Below, one piece after another: positions 20,360-28,741 of a stretch of 64,000 nucleotides of DNA. Numbering within the stretch: position 1 is the stretch's first letter; every line of letters starts with the position of its first letter. The notes below the pieces were generated by a model. It worked only from the letters and a program-made list of their open reading frames with translations, searched no databases and was not told the origin of the DNA. The translations under genes were made by a program, and so were the position numbers. Source of the DNA: Janibacter terrae NBRC 107853 (GTDB lineage Bacteria > Actinomycetota > Actinomycetes > Actinomycetales > Dermatophilaceae); NCBI RefSeq assembly GCF_001591405.1, contig NZ_BCUV01000007.1, positions 496,001-560,000 of the forward strand, read 5' to 3'.

Positions 20360-20365
20360 ACTCTA
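20360..20365 (-). promoter_or_regulatory. -10 box of the decarboxylase gene, leaderless
   Basis: TAGAGT on the minus strand ends 6 nt before the GTG start at 20353. It overlaps the stop codon of the neighbouring gene, so the decarboxylase can be transcribed on its own. Confidence 0.45.
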
Positions 20366-21007
20366 GGGGCGCGCGTCGCCGCCCACGTCGAGGTCGAGGT
20401 CTGCCACGAGGCCGCGCACGCGCGCCTCGATGTCGTCCCGTGCGGCCCGGACCTGCGCCGGGCTGCGGTCGATGACCGGCGGGATGTCCCACAGGACCTT
20501 GTGCCGGGCCACCGGCAGGTCGTTCTCGGCGACGCCGAGACCGACGACGACGTCGGCCGCGGAGAACACGTCGTCGGTGATCGGCTTGGGGTAGGCCTCG
20601 GGCAGCTCGATCCCCTTCTCCCGCATCGCCGCCCGCACATCGGGCAGCACGGCGTCCAGCGGGTCGAGACCGGCGGACGAGGCGACGTACCTCCCTTCGC
20701 CGATCGCCTCCGTGAAGGCCGCGGCCATCTGCGAGCGGCCCGCGTTGCCGTTGCAGACGAAGAGCAGGTGGGTCGTGCCCCGCTCCGCGCTGCCGCGGGA
20801 CCGCGCGATCGAGCGCAGGCGGTCCCTGGCGAAGCGCTGCGCGAGGACGGGCAGGTAGGTGTCGACCGTCGCCGTGCGCTCCAGGCGGGCGCGGGAGTCG
20901 CCGACGATCTGTGCGACCTCGTCCCGCGTGAAGGTACCGGCGTAGCGGTCGTGCAGCTCGTCGACGATCCGCTCGAACTCGCGATCGCGCTCGTGGGTGG
21001 TCGGCAT
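20363..21007 (-). CDS. ArsC/LMW-phosphatase-like protein with N-terminal three-helix domain
   Basis: This 214-residue protein has an N-terminal helical domain (residues 7-65) found before actinobacterial ArsC-type enzymes and a C-terminal low-molecular-weight phosphatase fold. The P-loop is C85-N-G-N-A-G-R91-S, the C-x5-R motif. Classical thioredoxin- or mycothiol-linked arsenate reductases have a further Cys in the loop region; here that place is Ala89. It could be an arsenate reductase of a different mechanism or a protein phosphatase. It is divergent from a 77-residue gene that encodes a free copy of the same helical domain. Confidence 0.83.
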   Translation of the reverse strand: MPTTHERDREFERIVDELHDRYAGTFTRDEVAQIVGDSRARLERTATVDTYLPVLAQRFARDRLRSIARSRGSAERGTTHLLFVCNGNAGRSQMAAAFTEAIGEGRYVASSAGLDPLDAVLPDVRAAMREKGIELPEAYPKPITDDVFSAADVVVGLGVAENDLPVARHKVLWDIPPVIDRSPAQVRAARDDIEARVRGLVADLDLDVGGDARP

Positions 21008-21147
21008 GGGGTCCTCCTTGGGTGACGGCCCGGTCCCCCATTGCACCGAGCCGTGGGTGCGTCCGAGATGCACAGTCGGCGACGTGACGGCGAACAGTTG
21101 ACGACCCCGGCCCCGAGGCGTCGCGCAGGCAAACGCTTCCCCGCGCC

Positions 21148-21180
21148 GTCCATGTGATGTTAACCTTGTGTTCACCTTTC
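21148..21180 (+). promoter_or_regulatory. PHO-box-like direct repeats (candidate PhoP site)
   Basis: GTTAACCTTGT (21159-21169) and GTTCACCTTTC (21170-21180) are adjacent 11-nt units. A weaker third unit, GTCCATGTGAT, stands before them. Actinobacterial PhoP binds 11-nt direct repeats with a GTTCACC core. The repeats lie 18 nt before the 77-residue gene and in the divergent intergenic region of the arsC-like gene. Confidence 0.6.
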
Positions 21181-21198
21181 GACGTCAAGGAGACGCAG

Positions 21199-21432
21199 AT
21201 GTTCAGCCCTCACATGGACCACGTCATGGCCAACATGGCCGCTGACCTGTGCGTGCGGTACCCGCAGGTGGCCTGCGAGCGCATCGAGGCGATGGTCGCG
21301 ACGGCGCGTGAGCGCATCGAGCCGACCAACCTCCACCCCGAGTTCCTCGCGCCGCTCGTCGAGCACGCCGTGAAGATCGAGCTGCACGACCTGGCCGGCG
21401 CGCCCGTGCCGCCGTCAGGTGCGACCTGCTGA
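21199..21432 (+). CDS. 77-aa free-standing three-helix-bundle protein
   Basis: This small protein (MFSPHMDHVMANM...) has three predicted helices and resembles the N-terminal domain of the divergent ArsC-like protein: both show a RYPQ/RYAG-type turn, a V..AR.R(I/L)E segment and an FL.PLVE/LPVLAQ segment ending the third helix. The ATG at 21199 has a good AAGGAG site. The resemblance suggests the two proteins dimerise through this domain or that the small one modulates the enzyme. A PHO-box-like repeat upstream suggests induction by phosphate shortage. Confidence 0.75.
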   Translation: MFSPHMDHVMANMAADLCVRYPQVACERIEAMVATARERIEPTNLHPEFLAPLVEHAVKIELHDLAGAPVPPSGATC

Positions 21433-21453
21433 CCTTCGCTCCGCACCCCTGAC

Positions 21454-21489
21454 GCGACGGGACCCCCCTGTGCCGGGGGGTTCCGTCGC
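21454..21489 (+). terminator. Hairpin terminator after the 77-aa gene
   Basis: A 15-bp stem (21454-21468 with 21475-21489, one G-T pair) with a 6-nt loop lies 21 nt after the stop codon and just before the ung promoter. Confidence 0.8.
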
Positions 21490-21497
21490 GTCCGTCC

Positions 21498-21503
21498 TAG
21501 GTT
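21498..21503 (+). promoter_or_regulatory. -10 box of ung, leaderless
   Basis: TAGGTT ends 6 nt before the GTG start of ung. No Shine-Dalgarno site is present. Confidence 0.5.
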
Positions 21504-21509
21504 GGTCCC

Positions 21510-22190
21510 GTGACCGCGCGACCACTCACCGACCTCGTCCACCCGTCGTGGGCCGATGCGCTCGCGCCGGTCGCCGACTCCATCACCGCCATGGGCGCCT
21601 TCCTGCGCGAGGAGGTCGCTGCGGGCCACGGGTACCTGCCCGCCGGCGAGCACGTGCTGCGTGCCTTCACCATCCCGGTCGACGAGGTCAAGGTCCTCGT
21701 CGTGGGCCAGGACCCCTACCCCACACCGGGGCACGCGATCGGGCTGTCCTTCGCCGTGGCCCCTGACGTGCGGCCGCTCCCCCGGTCCCTGGTCAACATC
21801 CACCGCGAGCTCGTCGACGACCTCGGGGTGCCGGTGCCCGGCAACGGCGACCTCACGCCATGGGCCGAGCAGGGCGTCATGCTGCTCAACCGGTGCCTCA
21901 CGGTGCGCCCGGGCGCGGCCAACAGCCACCAGGGCAAGGGCTGGGAGCGGGTCACCGACCGGGCCATCGAGGTGCTCGCGCGCCGGGGCGGCCCGCTCGT
22001 CGCGATCCTCTGGGGCCGCAACGCGCGCAGCCTGGCGCCGGCGCTCGGCGACGTGCCGCGCATCGAGAGCGCGCACCCCTCGCCGCTGTCCGCGCGCAAC
22101 GGCTTCTTCGGCTCGCGGCCCTTCAGCCGGACCAACGAGCTGCTCGCCCGGCAGGGCGCCGAGCCGGTCGACTGGGGCCTGCCCGCCTGA
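21510..22190 (+). CDS. ung: Uracil-DNA glycosylase (family 1)
   Basis: This 226-residue enzyme removes uracil from DNA at the start of base excision repair. The catalytic motif [11 protein letters not shown] (about residues 71-81) contains the water-activating Asp, and the C-terminal HPSPLSA motif supplies the catalytic His and the intercalation loop. Length and motif spacing match family 1 Ung. The GTG start is leaderless by promoter spacing. It stands alone between a terminator and the truncated methyltransferase gene. Confidence 0.97.
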   Translation: MTARPLTDLVHPSWADALAPVADSITAMGAFLREEVAAGHGYLPAGEHVLRAFTIPVDEVKVLVVGQDPYPTPGHAIGLSFAVAPDVRPLPRSLVNIHRELVDDLGVPVPGNGDLTPWAEQGVMLLNRCLTVRPGAANSHQGKGWERVTDRAIEVLARRGGPLVAILWGRNARSLAPALGDVPRIESAHPSPLSARNGFFGSRPFSRTNELLARQGAEPVDWGLPA

Positions 22191-22229
22191 CCTGTACACG
22201 CCGGGAGGCCCGGTCCTAGCCTTGCTGCC

Positions 22230-22373
22230 ATGGGTTCCCCCGTGGGCAGGGCGTGGTGGCGGGTCGTGAGCCGCCAGCTGGGCGGCCCCTCCGGGCCCCT
22301 CGGCGCGCTCGCCGCACGGGCGCTGAACCGGGGCAACCGGGTGGTGACGACCGAGGCGGTCACGGCGCTGTGA
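22230..22373 (+). pseudogene. 5' remnant of a class I SAM methyltransferase gene
   Basis: The 47 codons from the ATG at 22230 (MGSPVGRAWWRVVSRQLGG, then ARALNRGNR) match the N-terminus common to actinobacterial class I methyltransferases. That region normally leads straight into the SAM-binding GxGxG motif. Here the frame ends at TGA 22371-22373, which is the first triplet of an inserted IS-like end. The whole catalytic domain is missing. The promoter remains (TAGCCT, 7 nt before the ATG). The native-side break of the acquired island is therefore at 22370/22371. Confidence 0.75.
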
Positions 22374-22423
22374 GTATGACAACCTCATTTGGCCCCACTG
22401 TGATGCTTTGATTTGGCCCCACT
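22371..22423 (+). repeat. IS21-like terminal sequence at left island border
   Basis: The border begins TGAGTATGAC and holds two direct copies of ATTTGGCCCCACT (22387-22399 and 22411-22423), 24 nt apart. Ends that start with TG and carry internal repeats are typical of IS21-family elements. The transposase genes are absent. The first 22 nt recur at 33091-33112. Confidence 0.55.
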
Positions 22424-23351
22424 CCCGGGTGTGTGGTCGCTGATCGCCGGGGTGGTGGGGATGATGCTCGGCCGTGAGCTCGCCCCGCACGAGCGCTCCG
22501 TGATCGCCACCGCCCTGACAGACCTGGACCCGGACCTGACCTCCCCGCCGCTTCTGGGCGACGTCATCGCCCACATCACCGCCCGGCCGGCATCCCTGCG
22601 GGCGGTCACCCTGACCCACGACAACGACGCCGACTACGACGCCCGCGTCCGGGAGGTCCTCGACGCGCTGATCTCCCTGGGCCCGTCGGGGATGTACGGG
22701 ACGATGTTCTCCGAGCCGACCTCCGAGCACATCGAGGTCGGCCGTCCGGCCGTGTTCGACATCTCCGGGGTCAACGAGAACGACCACGTGCTCATGGCCG
22801 CGGTGCAGTCCCTGTGCTGGAATCTCGGCTCCGCGACCGTCTCGGCGGAGGCGTACCTGGCCGCCGACGAGGGACGGCAACGGAAGACCTACCTGCTGGT
22901 CATGGACGAGCTCTGGCGCATCCTGCGGGCCTCGGCCGACATGGTGCACTTCATCGACGCCATCACCCGCCTCAACAGGGGCCGGATGATGGCCCAGGTG
23001 ATGGTCACCCACACCATGAACGACCTCAAACTGGCCGAACCGCACCTGACGGCCACCGCCTGGGGGTTCGTGGAACGCTCCGCCATGGTGTTCCTCGGCG
23101 GGCTGGCCGAGGGCGAGATGGGCAATCTGCGGGAGGTGTTCGGCCTCTCCCGCGCCGAGGTCTCCCAACTCTCGGACTGGATCGCCGAGGCCCCGGTGGA
23201 CGCCTGGACCGGCAAAGCCGGCTTGCGCCCCGGGGCGGGGAACTTCCTGCTCAAGACCGGCAAGGAGGCCGGGGTGCCCCTGCACGTTCAGCTCACCGAC
23301 CTGGAGATCGACAACACCAACACCAACCGCGACTGGGACATGGTGCAGTGA
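22424..23351 (+). pseudogene. VirB4/TraC-like conjugation ATPase, 5'-truncated
   Basis: About 309 residues of the C-terminal half of a VirB4-like ATPase are present. The Walker B segment YLLVMDELWRIL and a following VTHT-type motif are visible. The Walker A half is missing, because the frame joins IS-end sequence at about 22424. It should have powered a type IV secretion channel together with the coupling protein encoded next. Its stop overlaps the next ATG (TGATG). The fragment cannot be functional without its nucleotide-binding loop. Confidence 0.8.
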
Positions 23352-25087
23352 TGCTCGGAGACCCCCGCCCCGGCCGGCGCACCCAGCCGGCCTCGGCCGA
23401 GACCGGCTGGGTGCTAGCCGCCGGAGTCCTCAACACCGTCCTCGGCGGGGCGCTGCTCTGGACGGTCGGGGCCTGGCTCGACCCCGCGACCCGCACCCAC
23501 ACCGCCGGCGGCCCGGTGGAGCTGCTGCTCGGCCAGGCCACCGGAAACGTACCGGTCGGTGGCGTGCAGCTGGCCGTGTTCGGTCTCGGCCTGGTGGTGC
23601 TGCTGGTGGTCGCGGCCGCCTTCGTCGTGGTGGTGCGCCGCACCCAGAAGACCCGGACCCGCATCGACCATCTAGCGCCGAAGATGGCCAAGGCCCGCGA
23701 GTTCGACGCCCTCACCGAGCCCCACGCCGCCCGGGATGCCGAGCGGCTCCGGGCCCTCGCCGCCGGGCCGGGGGTGCCGCTGGCCAAGCTGGTCAACAAC
23801 GGCAAGCGGCTTTACGCCTCCTGGGAATGGGTGCAGATCTGGCTCATGGGACCCCGGGCGGGCAAGACCACCAGTGTGTGCGTCCCCCAGGTCCTGGAGA
23901 CCAAGGGGCCCGTCGTGGCCACCTCGAACAAGCGCGACCTCGTGGACCTGACCCGCGGGCCCCGGTCCCGGACCGGGGTGGTGTGGGTCCACGACGTGCA
24001 GGGCATCATCGGGGAAGAACCCACCTGGTGGTGGAACCCGCTGTCCTTCATCACGGGGATGGAGCGGGCCGAGGCCCTGGCGGACATCTTCGTGTCCTCG
24101 GCCACCAGTGCCGGGGCCACCCAGGACGCCTACTTCGAGTCCGACGGCCGCCGGCTGCTGGCCATGCTCTTCTACGCGGCATCGGTGGGGGGCAGGCCCA
24201 TCACCGACGTGTTCGTCTGGGCCCAGGCCCCCGACGACAAGACCCCGCGGGACCTGTTGCTTGAGCATGGGCAGACGGCGGTGGCCGCCTCGCTGGCCAA
24301 GATCCAGCAGCTGACCCCGAAGCAGCGCGACGGCGTGTATGGGACCATGCGCCCCTGGGTCAACGTGCTGTCCTATGACCGGGTGGTGCCGTGGGTGCGG
24401 GACACCGGAGTGCTCGGCCGCGCCGAGTTCGACCCGAAACGCTTCGCGGCCTCCACCGACACCCTGTACCTGATCTCCAAGGAAGGTGCCGGGTCCACCC
24501 GGGCCATCGCCGGGGCCCTGGCGGTGGCGGTGCTGACCGAGGCCGAACAGATCGCCGCTCTGAACCCCGGCGGGCGGCTCTCCCCGCCGATGACCGGGGT
24601 CCTCGATGAGGTCGCCAACGTCGTGCGCTGGCGTCAGCTGCCGGACGTGTACTCGCACTACGGCTCCCGCGGGATCGTGCTGTCCTCCTTCTTCCAGGGC
24701 TGGGACCAGGGCCTGGAGGCTTTCGGCGAGAAGGGCATGAAGAAGCTCTGGAGTGCGGCGAACATCCGGGTCGCCGGGTCGGGCTTGTCGGACTCCGCGT
24801 TCCTGCCGTTTTTGTCCCAGCTCATCGGGGACCACGACGTCATCCGCCGCACCTCTTCCACCCAGAAGGGCGGCCGGTCCGTGTCCACCGCCATCCAGCG
24901 CGAACGCCTCCTGGACGTGGGCGACCTCGCCGCCCTGCCCCGCGGCCGTGCCGTGCTGTCGACATCCGGTCTGCCGCCGGCGCTGGTGGAGCTGGAGCAC
25001 TACAGCACCCAGCCCTACGGGCCCGACGTGACCGCCTCCAAGGACTACTACGAACAACTGGCCGCCCGAAACGCCGCCCAGCCATAG
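23351..25087 (+). CDS. TraG/VirD4-type conjugative coupling protein
   Basis: This 578-residue protein has two N-terminal membrane helices (about residues 20-45 and 72-98), Walker A GPRAGKTTS (about 170-178), the TraG motif SNKRDLVDLTR and Walker B-like GVLDEVANV. It ends in the C-terminal all-helical region. It matches the TraM-TraG family of coupling proteins of actinobacterial plasmids and ICEs, which bring relaxosome DNA to the type IV channel. Length looks complete. No relaxase or other type IV genes remain nearby, so it is probably a relic. Confidence 0.85.
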   Translation: MLGDPRPGRRTQPASAETGWVLAAGVLNTVLGGALLWTVGAWLDPATRTHTAGGPVELLLGQATGNVPVGGVQLAVFGLGLVVLLVVAAAFVVVVRRTQKTRTRIDHLAPKMAKAREFDALTEPHAARDAERLRALAAGPGVPLAKLVNNGKRLYASWEWVQIWLMGPRAGKTTSVCVPQVLETKGPVVATSNKRDLVDLTRGPRSRTGVVWVHDVQGIIGEEPTWWWNPLSFITGMERAEALADIFVSSATSAGATQDAYFESDGRRLLAMLFYAASVGGRPITDVFVWAQAPDDKTPRDLLLEHGQTAVAASLAKIQQLTPKQRDGVYGTMRPWVNVLSYDRVVPWVRDTGVLGRAEFDPKRFAASTDTLYLISKEGAGSTRAIAGALAVAVLTEAEQIAALNPGGRLSPPMTGVLDEVANVVRWRQLPDVYSHYGSRGIVLSSFFQGWDQGLEAFGEKGMKKLWSAANIRVAGSGLSDSAFLPFLSQLIGDHDVIRRTSSTQKGGRSVSTAIQRERLLDVGDLAALPRGRAVLSTSGLPPALVELEHYSTQPYGPDVTASKDYYEQLAARNAAQP

Positions 25088-25143
25088 CAATACCACCTAC
25101 AGCGGTCTTCAGTGGCTTCTAGATCTAAACCGCGTGAGGCGCC

Positions 25144-25899
25144 TTACGTGTCGAAGTCGATCTCGATGCGAAAGACATCGGCCCTGAGCCACGAGACGGT
25201 GAGTTCCACTGGACGGCTATTCTGGGCAACGGCATCGGTTCGTGAGCGGATGGAGATGACCGGCGGGCGACCGCTGAGGCCGAGATGCTCGGCGACTTCC
25301 GGTGTCGCTGGATCGATAGCGACCCCGAACCATCCTCGTACGGGCTGGAGTCTGTAGTGATCAGCCAGCACGTCGTGCAGCGATGCGGACGGCTCGAGAA
25401 CTTGGGGCAAGTCAGGGACCAGGTGCGTATCGAGGAAGGTTTCGGCGAATCCGACCAGTTCATCGTCGATGTACCGGTCACGTGAGATCACCAGCACCTG
25501 CTGCCTCGCGCCGATGTTCATCCGGCGGCGGACCTCGGGTGGCGGGTATTCGAGGCGCCAGCCCGTGGTGCGCACCTCGGGGGTGAGCCCGGCGCTACGA
25601 ACACTCTGACTCCACGACGGCGGATGATGTCGACTGATCGTGTAATCGACTCGTCGGGAGACGTATGTTCCGCTTCCCTGTCGCCGACGAACAAGGTAGC
25701 GCCTCTCCAGCTCAGCCAGTGCTGCCCGCGCGGTGAGTCGGCTGACCCCGAGCTGACCGGCAAGCTCGTCTTCTGACGGCAGGCGAGTCCCCACGGGCTG
25801 GTCAGCGATCTGCTCAGCGAGGGAGTCCGCGGCGGCCAGGTACAACGGGGTGCGAGAGGCAGGCTTCTTCGTCTTGCTGTGATCGATAGGACCGATCAT
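25144..25899 (-). CDS. GntR/HutC-family (UTRA) regulator of the ptx cluster
   Basis: This 251-residue protein has an N-terminal winged helix (about residues 15-80, LPSEDELAGQLGVSRLTARAAL cut into the usual GntR helices) and a C-terminal UTRA ligand-binding domain. It resembles PhnF-type regulators of phosphonate operons. The ATG at 25899 overlaps the ptxD stop (ATGA), so it is the last gene of the ptx operon. It probably controls its own operon through the inverted repeat at 29546-29592, with phosphite or a phosphorus ester as signal. Known ptx clusters often use a LysR regulator (PtxE) instead. Confidence 0.87.
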   Translation of the reverse strand: MIGPIDHSKTKKPASRTPLYLAAADSLAEQIADQPVGTRLPSEDELAGQLGVSRLTARAALAELERRYLVRRRQGSGTYVSRRVDYTISRHHPPSWSQSVRSAGLTPEVRTTGWRLEYPPPEVRRRMNIGARQQVLVISRDRYIDDELVGFAETFLDTHLVPDLPQVLEPSASLHDVLADHYRLQPVRGWFGVAIDPATPEVAEHLGLSGRPPVISIRSRTDAVAQNSRPVELTVSWLRADVFRIEIDFDT

Positions 25900-26933
25900 A
25901 GGGCAGTAGGCGTTCCAGCAGATCCCACGCCACACGGGCGGTTGACGGCTCCGTGTGGTTCATGCCCTGCAAGGGCCTGCAGTATGGCAGTGGCGGCGTG
26001 CTCCTCAATTTTGAGACGAGTCGCGGCCACGGCAGATCCCAGGTGTGGCGTGAACAGCGTGCGGTCCTGCATCGCCAACAGCTCGGCGGAGATGGCAGCG
26101 GGCCGGTCCGGTCGGGACAGGTCCTCGAACTCGAAAACGTCAGCCGCGAAGCCACCGAGCTGTCCGGCGCGTAGGAGCTCGATCACCGCGGATTCGTCGA
26201 CGACGGAGCCGCGGCCGACGTTGACGAGTAGCGCCCCCGGTCGTATTGACTCGAGCCGATTCCGGTCGAGCAAGTGGACTGTCTCCGCCGACAGTGGGGC
26301 GCAGACCACAACGGCGTCGCTGCGCTCCAGCAGGTCGGACAGGTCCGCACGCCGGATGTCGAGTAGTGCTTCATCGGCCGCCGATAGCGGTTCAGGGTCG
26401 AAGTAGAGCAACTCGGGTGCGAATCCCCGCAACATCCGTGCAACAGCCCGGCCGAGGTTGCCTGCCCCTACGATGCCGATCGTCGATCCTACGAGGGTCC
26501 TCCCGTAGAGCGTCGGCCGCCACCCGGCGAAATTCGAGCGCACCCGGCGGTCCCCGGCGGTGATGTTCCGCGCGAGCCCGATGAGCAGTCCGACCGCCAG
26601 TTCTGCGGTGGGCTCGGTCAGGAGGTCCTCGACCCTGGTCAGCCAGATGCCTCGCTCTGTGCAAGCCTCGACGTCGATGTTGTCGTTCCCTTTGAGGGCT
26701 CCCGCGACCACCTTCAGGTTGGGGCATGAGTCGAGGAGCTCTGCATCGACCCGGTCGGGCATGAACACCATCAATCCTTCGGCCTCTGCTGCGCGGCGCC
26801 GCACCTCGGAGGCCGGGAGACTGCTGTCGCTCTGGTTGGCGACAACTTCGCAGCTTTCGCTGAGCAATTCGAGGATCGGCGCATGCACGCGGTGCGTCAG
26901 TACGACCTTCGGACGTCGACTGTGTTGTTTCAT
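25896..26933 (-). CDS. ptxD: Phosphite dehydrogenase PtxD
   Basis: This 345-residue NAD-dependent dehydrogenase oxidises phosphite to phosphate. It aligns by eye along its whole length with PtxD of Pseudomonas stutzeri: FMPDRVDAELL (PtxD FMPDRVDADFL), ALKGNDN with the substrate lysine K81, TVPTAELA-like TEPTAELAVGL, Rossmann motif GAGNLG (156-161), catalytic Arg in NVGRGSVVDE, Glu in the VFEFED loop and His in FTPHLGSA. An Asp after the second Rossmann strand (YFDPEPL) suggests NAD preference. The ATG overlaps the ptxC stop by 4 nt and has GAGG upstream. Confidence 0.92.
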   Translation of the reverse strand: MKQHSRRPKVVLTHRVHAPILELLSESCEVVANQSDSSLPASEVRRRAAEAEGLMVFMPDRVDAELLDSCPNLKVVAGALKGNDNIDVEACTERGIWLTRVEDLLTEPTAELAVGLLIGLARNITAGDRRVRSNFAGWRPTLYGRTLVGSTIGIVGAGNLGRAVARMLRGFAPELLYFDPEPLSAADEALLDIRRADLSDLLERSDAVVVCAPLSAETVHLLDRNRLESIRPGALLVNVGRGSVVDESAVIELLRAGQLGGFAADVFEFEDLSRPDRPAAISAELLAMQDRTLFTPHLGSAVAATRLKIEEHAATAILQALAGHEPHGAVNRPCGVGSAGTPTAL

Positions 26934-27766
26934 TGGAACCTCTTTCGCAACGCTCCGCCGAGAGCGTCGACTACGGTCACGGTGGCCAGGATGACGAGCA
27001 GGATTGCGGCGACCTCGTCGTACTGGAGGGTTCGCAGGGCGGCGATGAGTTCGAAGCCGATGCCGCCGGCGCCGACGACCCCGACGACGACCGACGCTCG
27101 GAAATTGAACTCCCACCTGTAGACGGTGACGTCGGCCATCTGCGGCAGCACCTGGGGCAGGATGCCGTGGAGAATCACTTGGGCCGGGCCGGCTCCTGTC
27201 GCCCTGGCGGCCTCGACAGGGGCTTCGGCAGCGTGCTCAATCGCTTCGGCGAAGAACTTTCCCACCATGCCGGCAGAATGGATCCCCAATGCCAAAGCCC
27301 CGGGCAGCGCGCCGAAGCCGACGGCGGCGACGAATACGATCGCCATGATCAGTTCGGGCACTGATCGCAGCACGTTCAGGATGAGCCGCGCGACCCAGTA
27401 GATCGCCGGGTGCGGTGAGGTGTTGCGTGCTCCGAGCAATGCGAGAGGGACGGAGAGCAGCACAGCCAGTGCTGTGGCCGCGATGCTCATTGTCATCGAG
27501 TCGAGCAGGGGCCCCCACCAGCTGTTCAGATGGGTGAAGTCCGGCACCCACATCTCGCTGAGCAGGTCGGCAATGTCGGCGAGGCCTGTGACCATGCGGT
27601 TGGCGTCGAGCAGACCCACGGCCCAGGCACTCAGGATCACCGCGACGAGGATCAAGCCCGTGATGGAGAACGAGCGCCTCCAGCCGGATTGTGCCTGGTC
27701 GGTGATTCGCTGGTATTCCTGCTCTCTGCGATCCTCGCGCGGCACGCTGACCGCGGGGCTGCTCAC
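26930..27766 (-). CDS. ptxC: Phosphite/phosphonate ABC permease PtxC (PhnE family)
   Basis: This 278-residue permease has about six membrane helices and the binding-protein-dependent EAA-type loop (EAPVEAARATGAGPAQVILHG region). Family membership is PhnE/PtxC, based on length, the SWWGPLLDSM N-terminal region and position between the binding protein and ptxD. It would form the membrane channel of the phosphite importer as a homodimer. The start overlaps the ptxB stop by 4 nt. Confidence 0.9.
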   Translation of the reverse strand: MSSPAVSVPREDRREQEYQRITDQAQSGWRRSFSITGLILVAVILSAWAVGLLDANRMVTGLADIADLLSEMWVPDFTHLNSWWGPLLDSMTMSIAATALAVLLSVPLALLGARNTSPHPAIYWVARLILNVLRSVPELIMAIVFVAAVGFGALPGALALGIHSAGMVGKFFAEAIEHAAEAPVEAARATGAGPAQVILHGILPQVLPQMADVTVYRWEFNFRASVVVGVVGAGGIGFELIAALRTLQYDEVAAILLVILATVTVVDALGGALRKRFQ

Positions 27767-28659
27767 TGGTAATCCTCGAGATCGATGTCGAGCAGCGGAG
27801 CGAGGTCGCGAACCTGATCGTAGTCCGAATCGGCAATCTCTGCGAAGCCGGCGGCTCCGAATGGTTCGAGCACCTCGGGATCGTCGAGTTCCAGGAACGC
27901 CGCCCGCAGCTTCTCCTTCAGGTCCTCGGGCAGATTGGACTGCATCGTCCAGGGGTAGTTGGCATAGGGATCCGATTCCTGGACTTTCACGACAGTCTCG
28001 GAGTCGATGAGCCCCTCCTCGACCATGCGCTCATAGATGGGCAAGCTCATGCCCCCCGCGTCCGCATTGGCGTTCTGCACTGCCAAGGCCACAGCATCAT
28101 GGGAGCCGACGTGCTGTTCCTCGTAGTCACCCTGGTCTACTCGGAGGTCCGCCTCTTCGGCGAGCATGGCCTTGGGAATGAGGTGACTGGACGTGCTGGC
28201 CTGGTCTCCCCACGCAACGGTCTTGCCGGCGACATCCGCGAGGTCCTCGATGCCGGAATCCGCGTTGGCGATGAACACTGCCTGGTATGTCGGGTCCTCA
28301 CCCTCGACTTCCTGCAGGGCGGCGAAGGGCTCGATGTCGGCCTTCTCCTGGGCGAGGACGTAGGACAGAGGGCCGAAGTAGCCGAGGTCGATGCGGCCGC
28401 GGGCCATCGCCTCGATCATCGAGGAGTAATCGGTCGTCACCACGAGCTCGACGTCAAGCCCGAGTTCCTTTTCGAGGTGCTCCTTGAGGGGCTCATTGTT
28501 CTTGATCACCTCCGACGCGTTCTCGTCGGGAAGCAGCGCAACGCGGAGGGTTTCCGGGGCGGTGGTTGCCTCTGAACTGGCACCACAACCGGAGAGGACG
28601 AAGGTGAAGGCAGTCGTTACAGCGATCGCGGCAGTCGCCAAGCGGGTGGGTCTAGGCAT
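27763..28659 (-). CDS. ptxB: Phosphite-binding lipoprotein PtxB (PhnD family)
   Basis: This 298-residue extracytoplasmic binding protein has a lipoprotein signal ending in LSGC (Cys about residue 25) and the PhnD-like fold. Visible motifs are the ligand-pocket DYSSMIEAMARGRIDLGYFGP and the AWGDQASTSSHLIPKAML hinge region, which in PtxB/PhnD binds the phosphorus oxyanion. It should capture phosphite, or a related P compound, for PtxC/PtxA. The stop overlaps ptxC, and the gene follows ptxA by about 80 nt. Confidence 0.9.
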   Translation of the reverse strand: MPRPTRLATAAIAVTTAFTFVLSGCGASSEATTAPETLRVALLPDENASEVIKNNEPLKEHLEKELGLDVELVVTTDYSSMIEAMARGRIDLGYFGPLSYVLAQEKADIEPFAALQEVEGEDPTYQAVFIANADSGIEDLADVAGKTVAWGDQASTSSHLIPKAMLAEEADLRVDQGDYEEQHVGSHDAVALAVQNANADAGGMSLPIYERMVEEGLIDSETVVKVQESDPYANYPWTMQSNLPEDLKEKLRAAFLELDDPEVLEPFGAAGFAEIADSDYDQVRDLAPLLDIDLEDYQ

Positions 28660-28741
28660 GGGAATTCACTCCTGTTTCAGCAGTTCGGAAGGTGGTCGAT
28701 CTCGGGGGTGGCGGTCGAGGTTATTGAGTCCTGAGCGTTTG

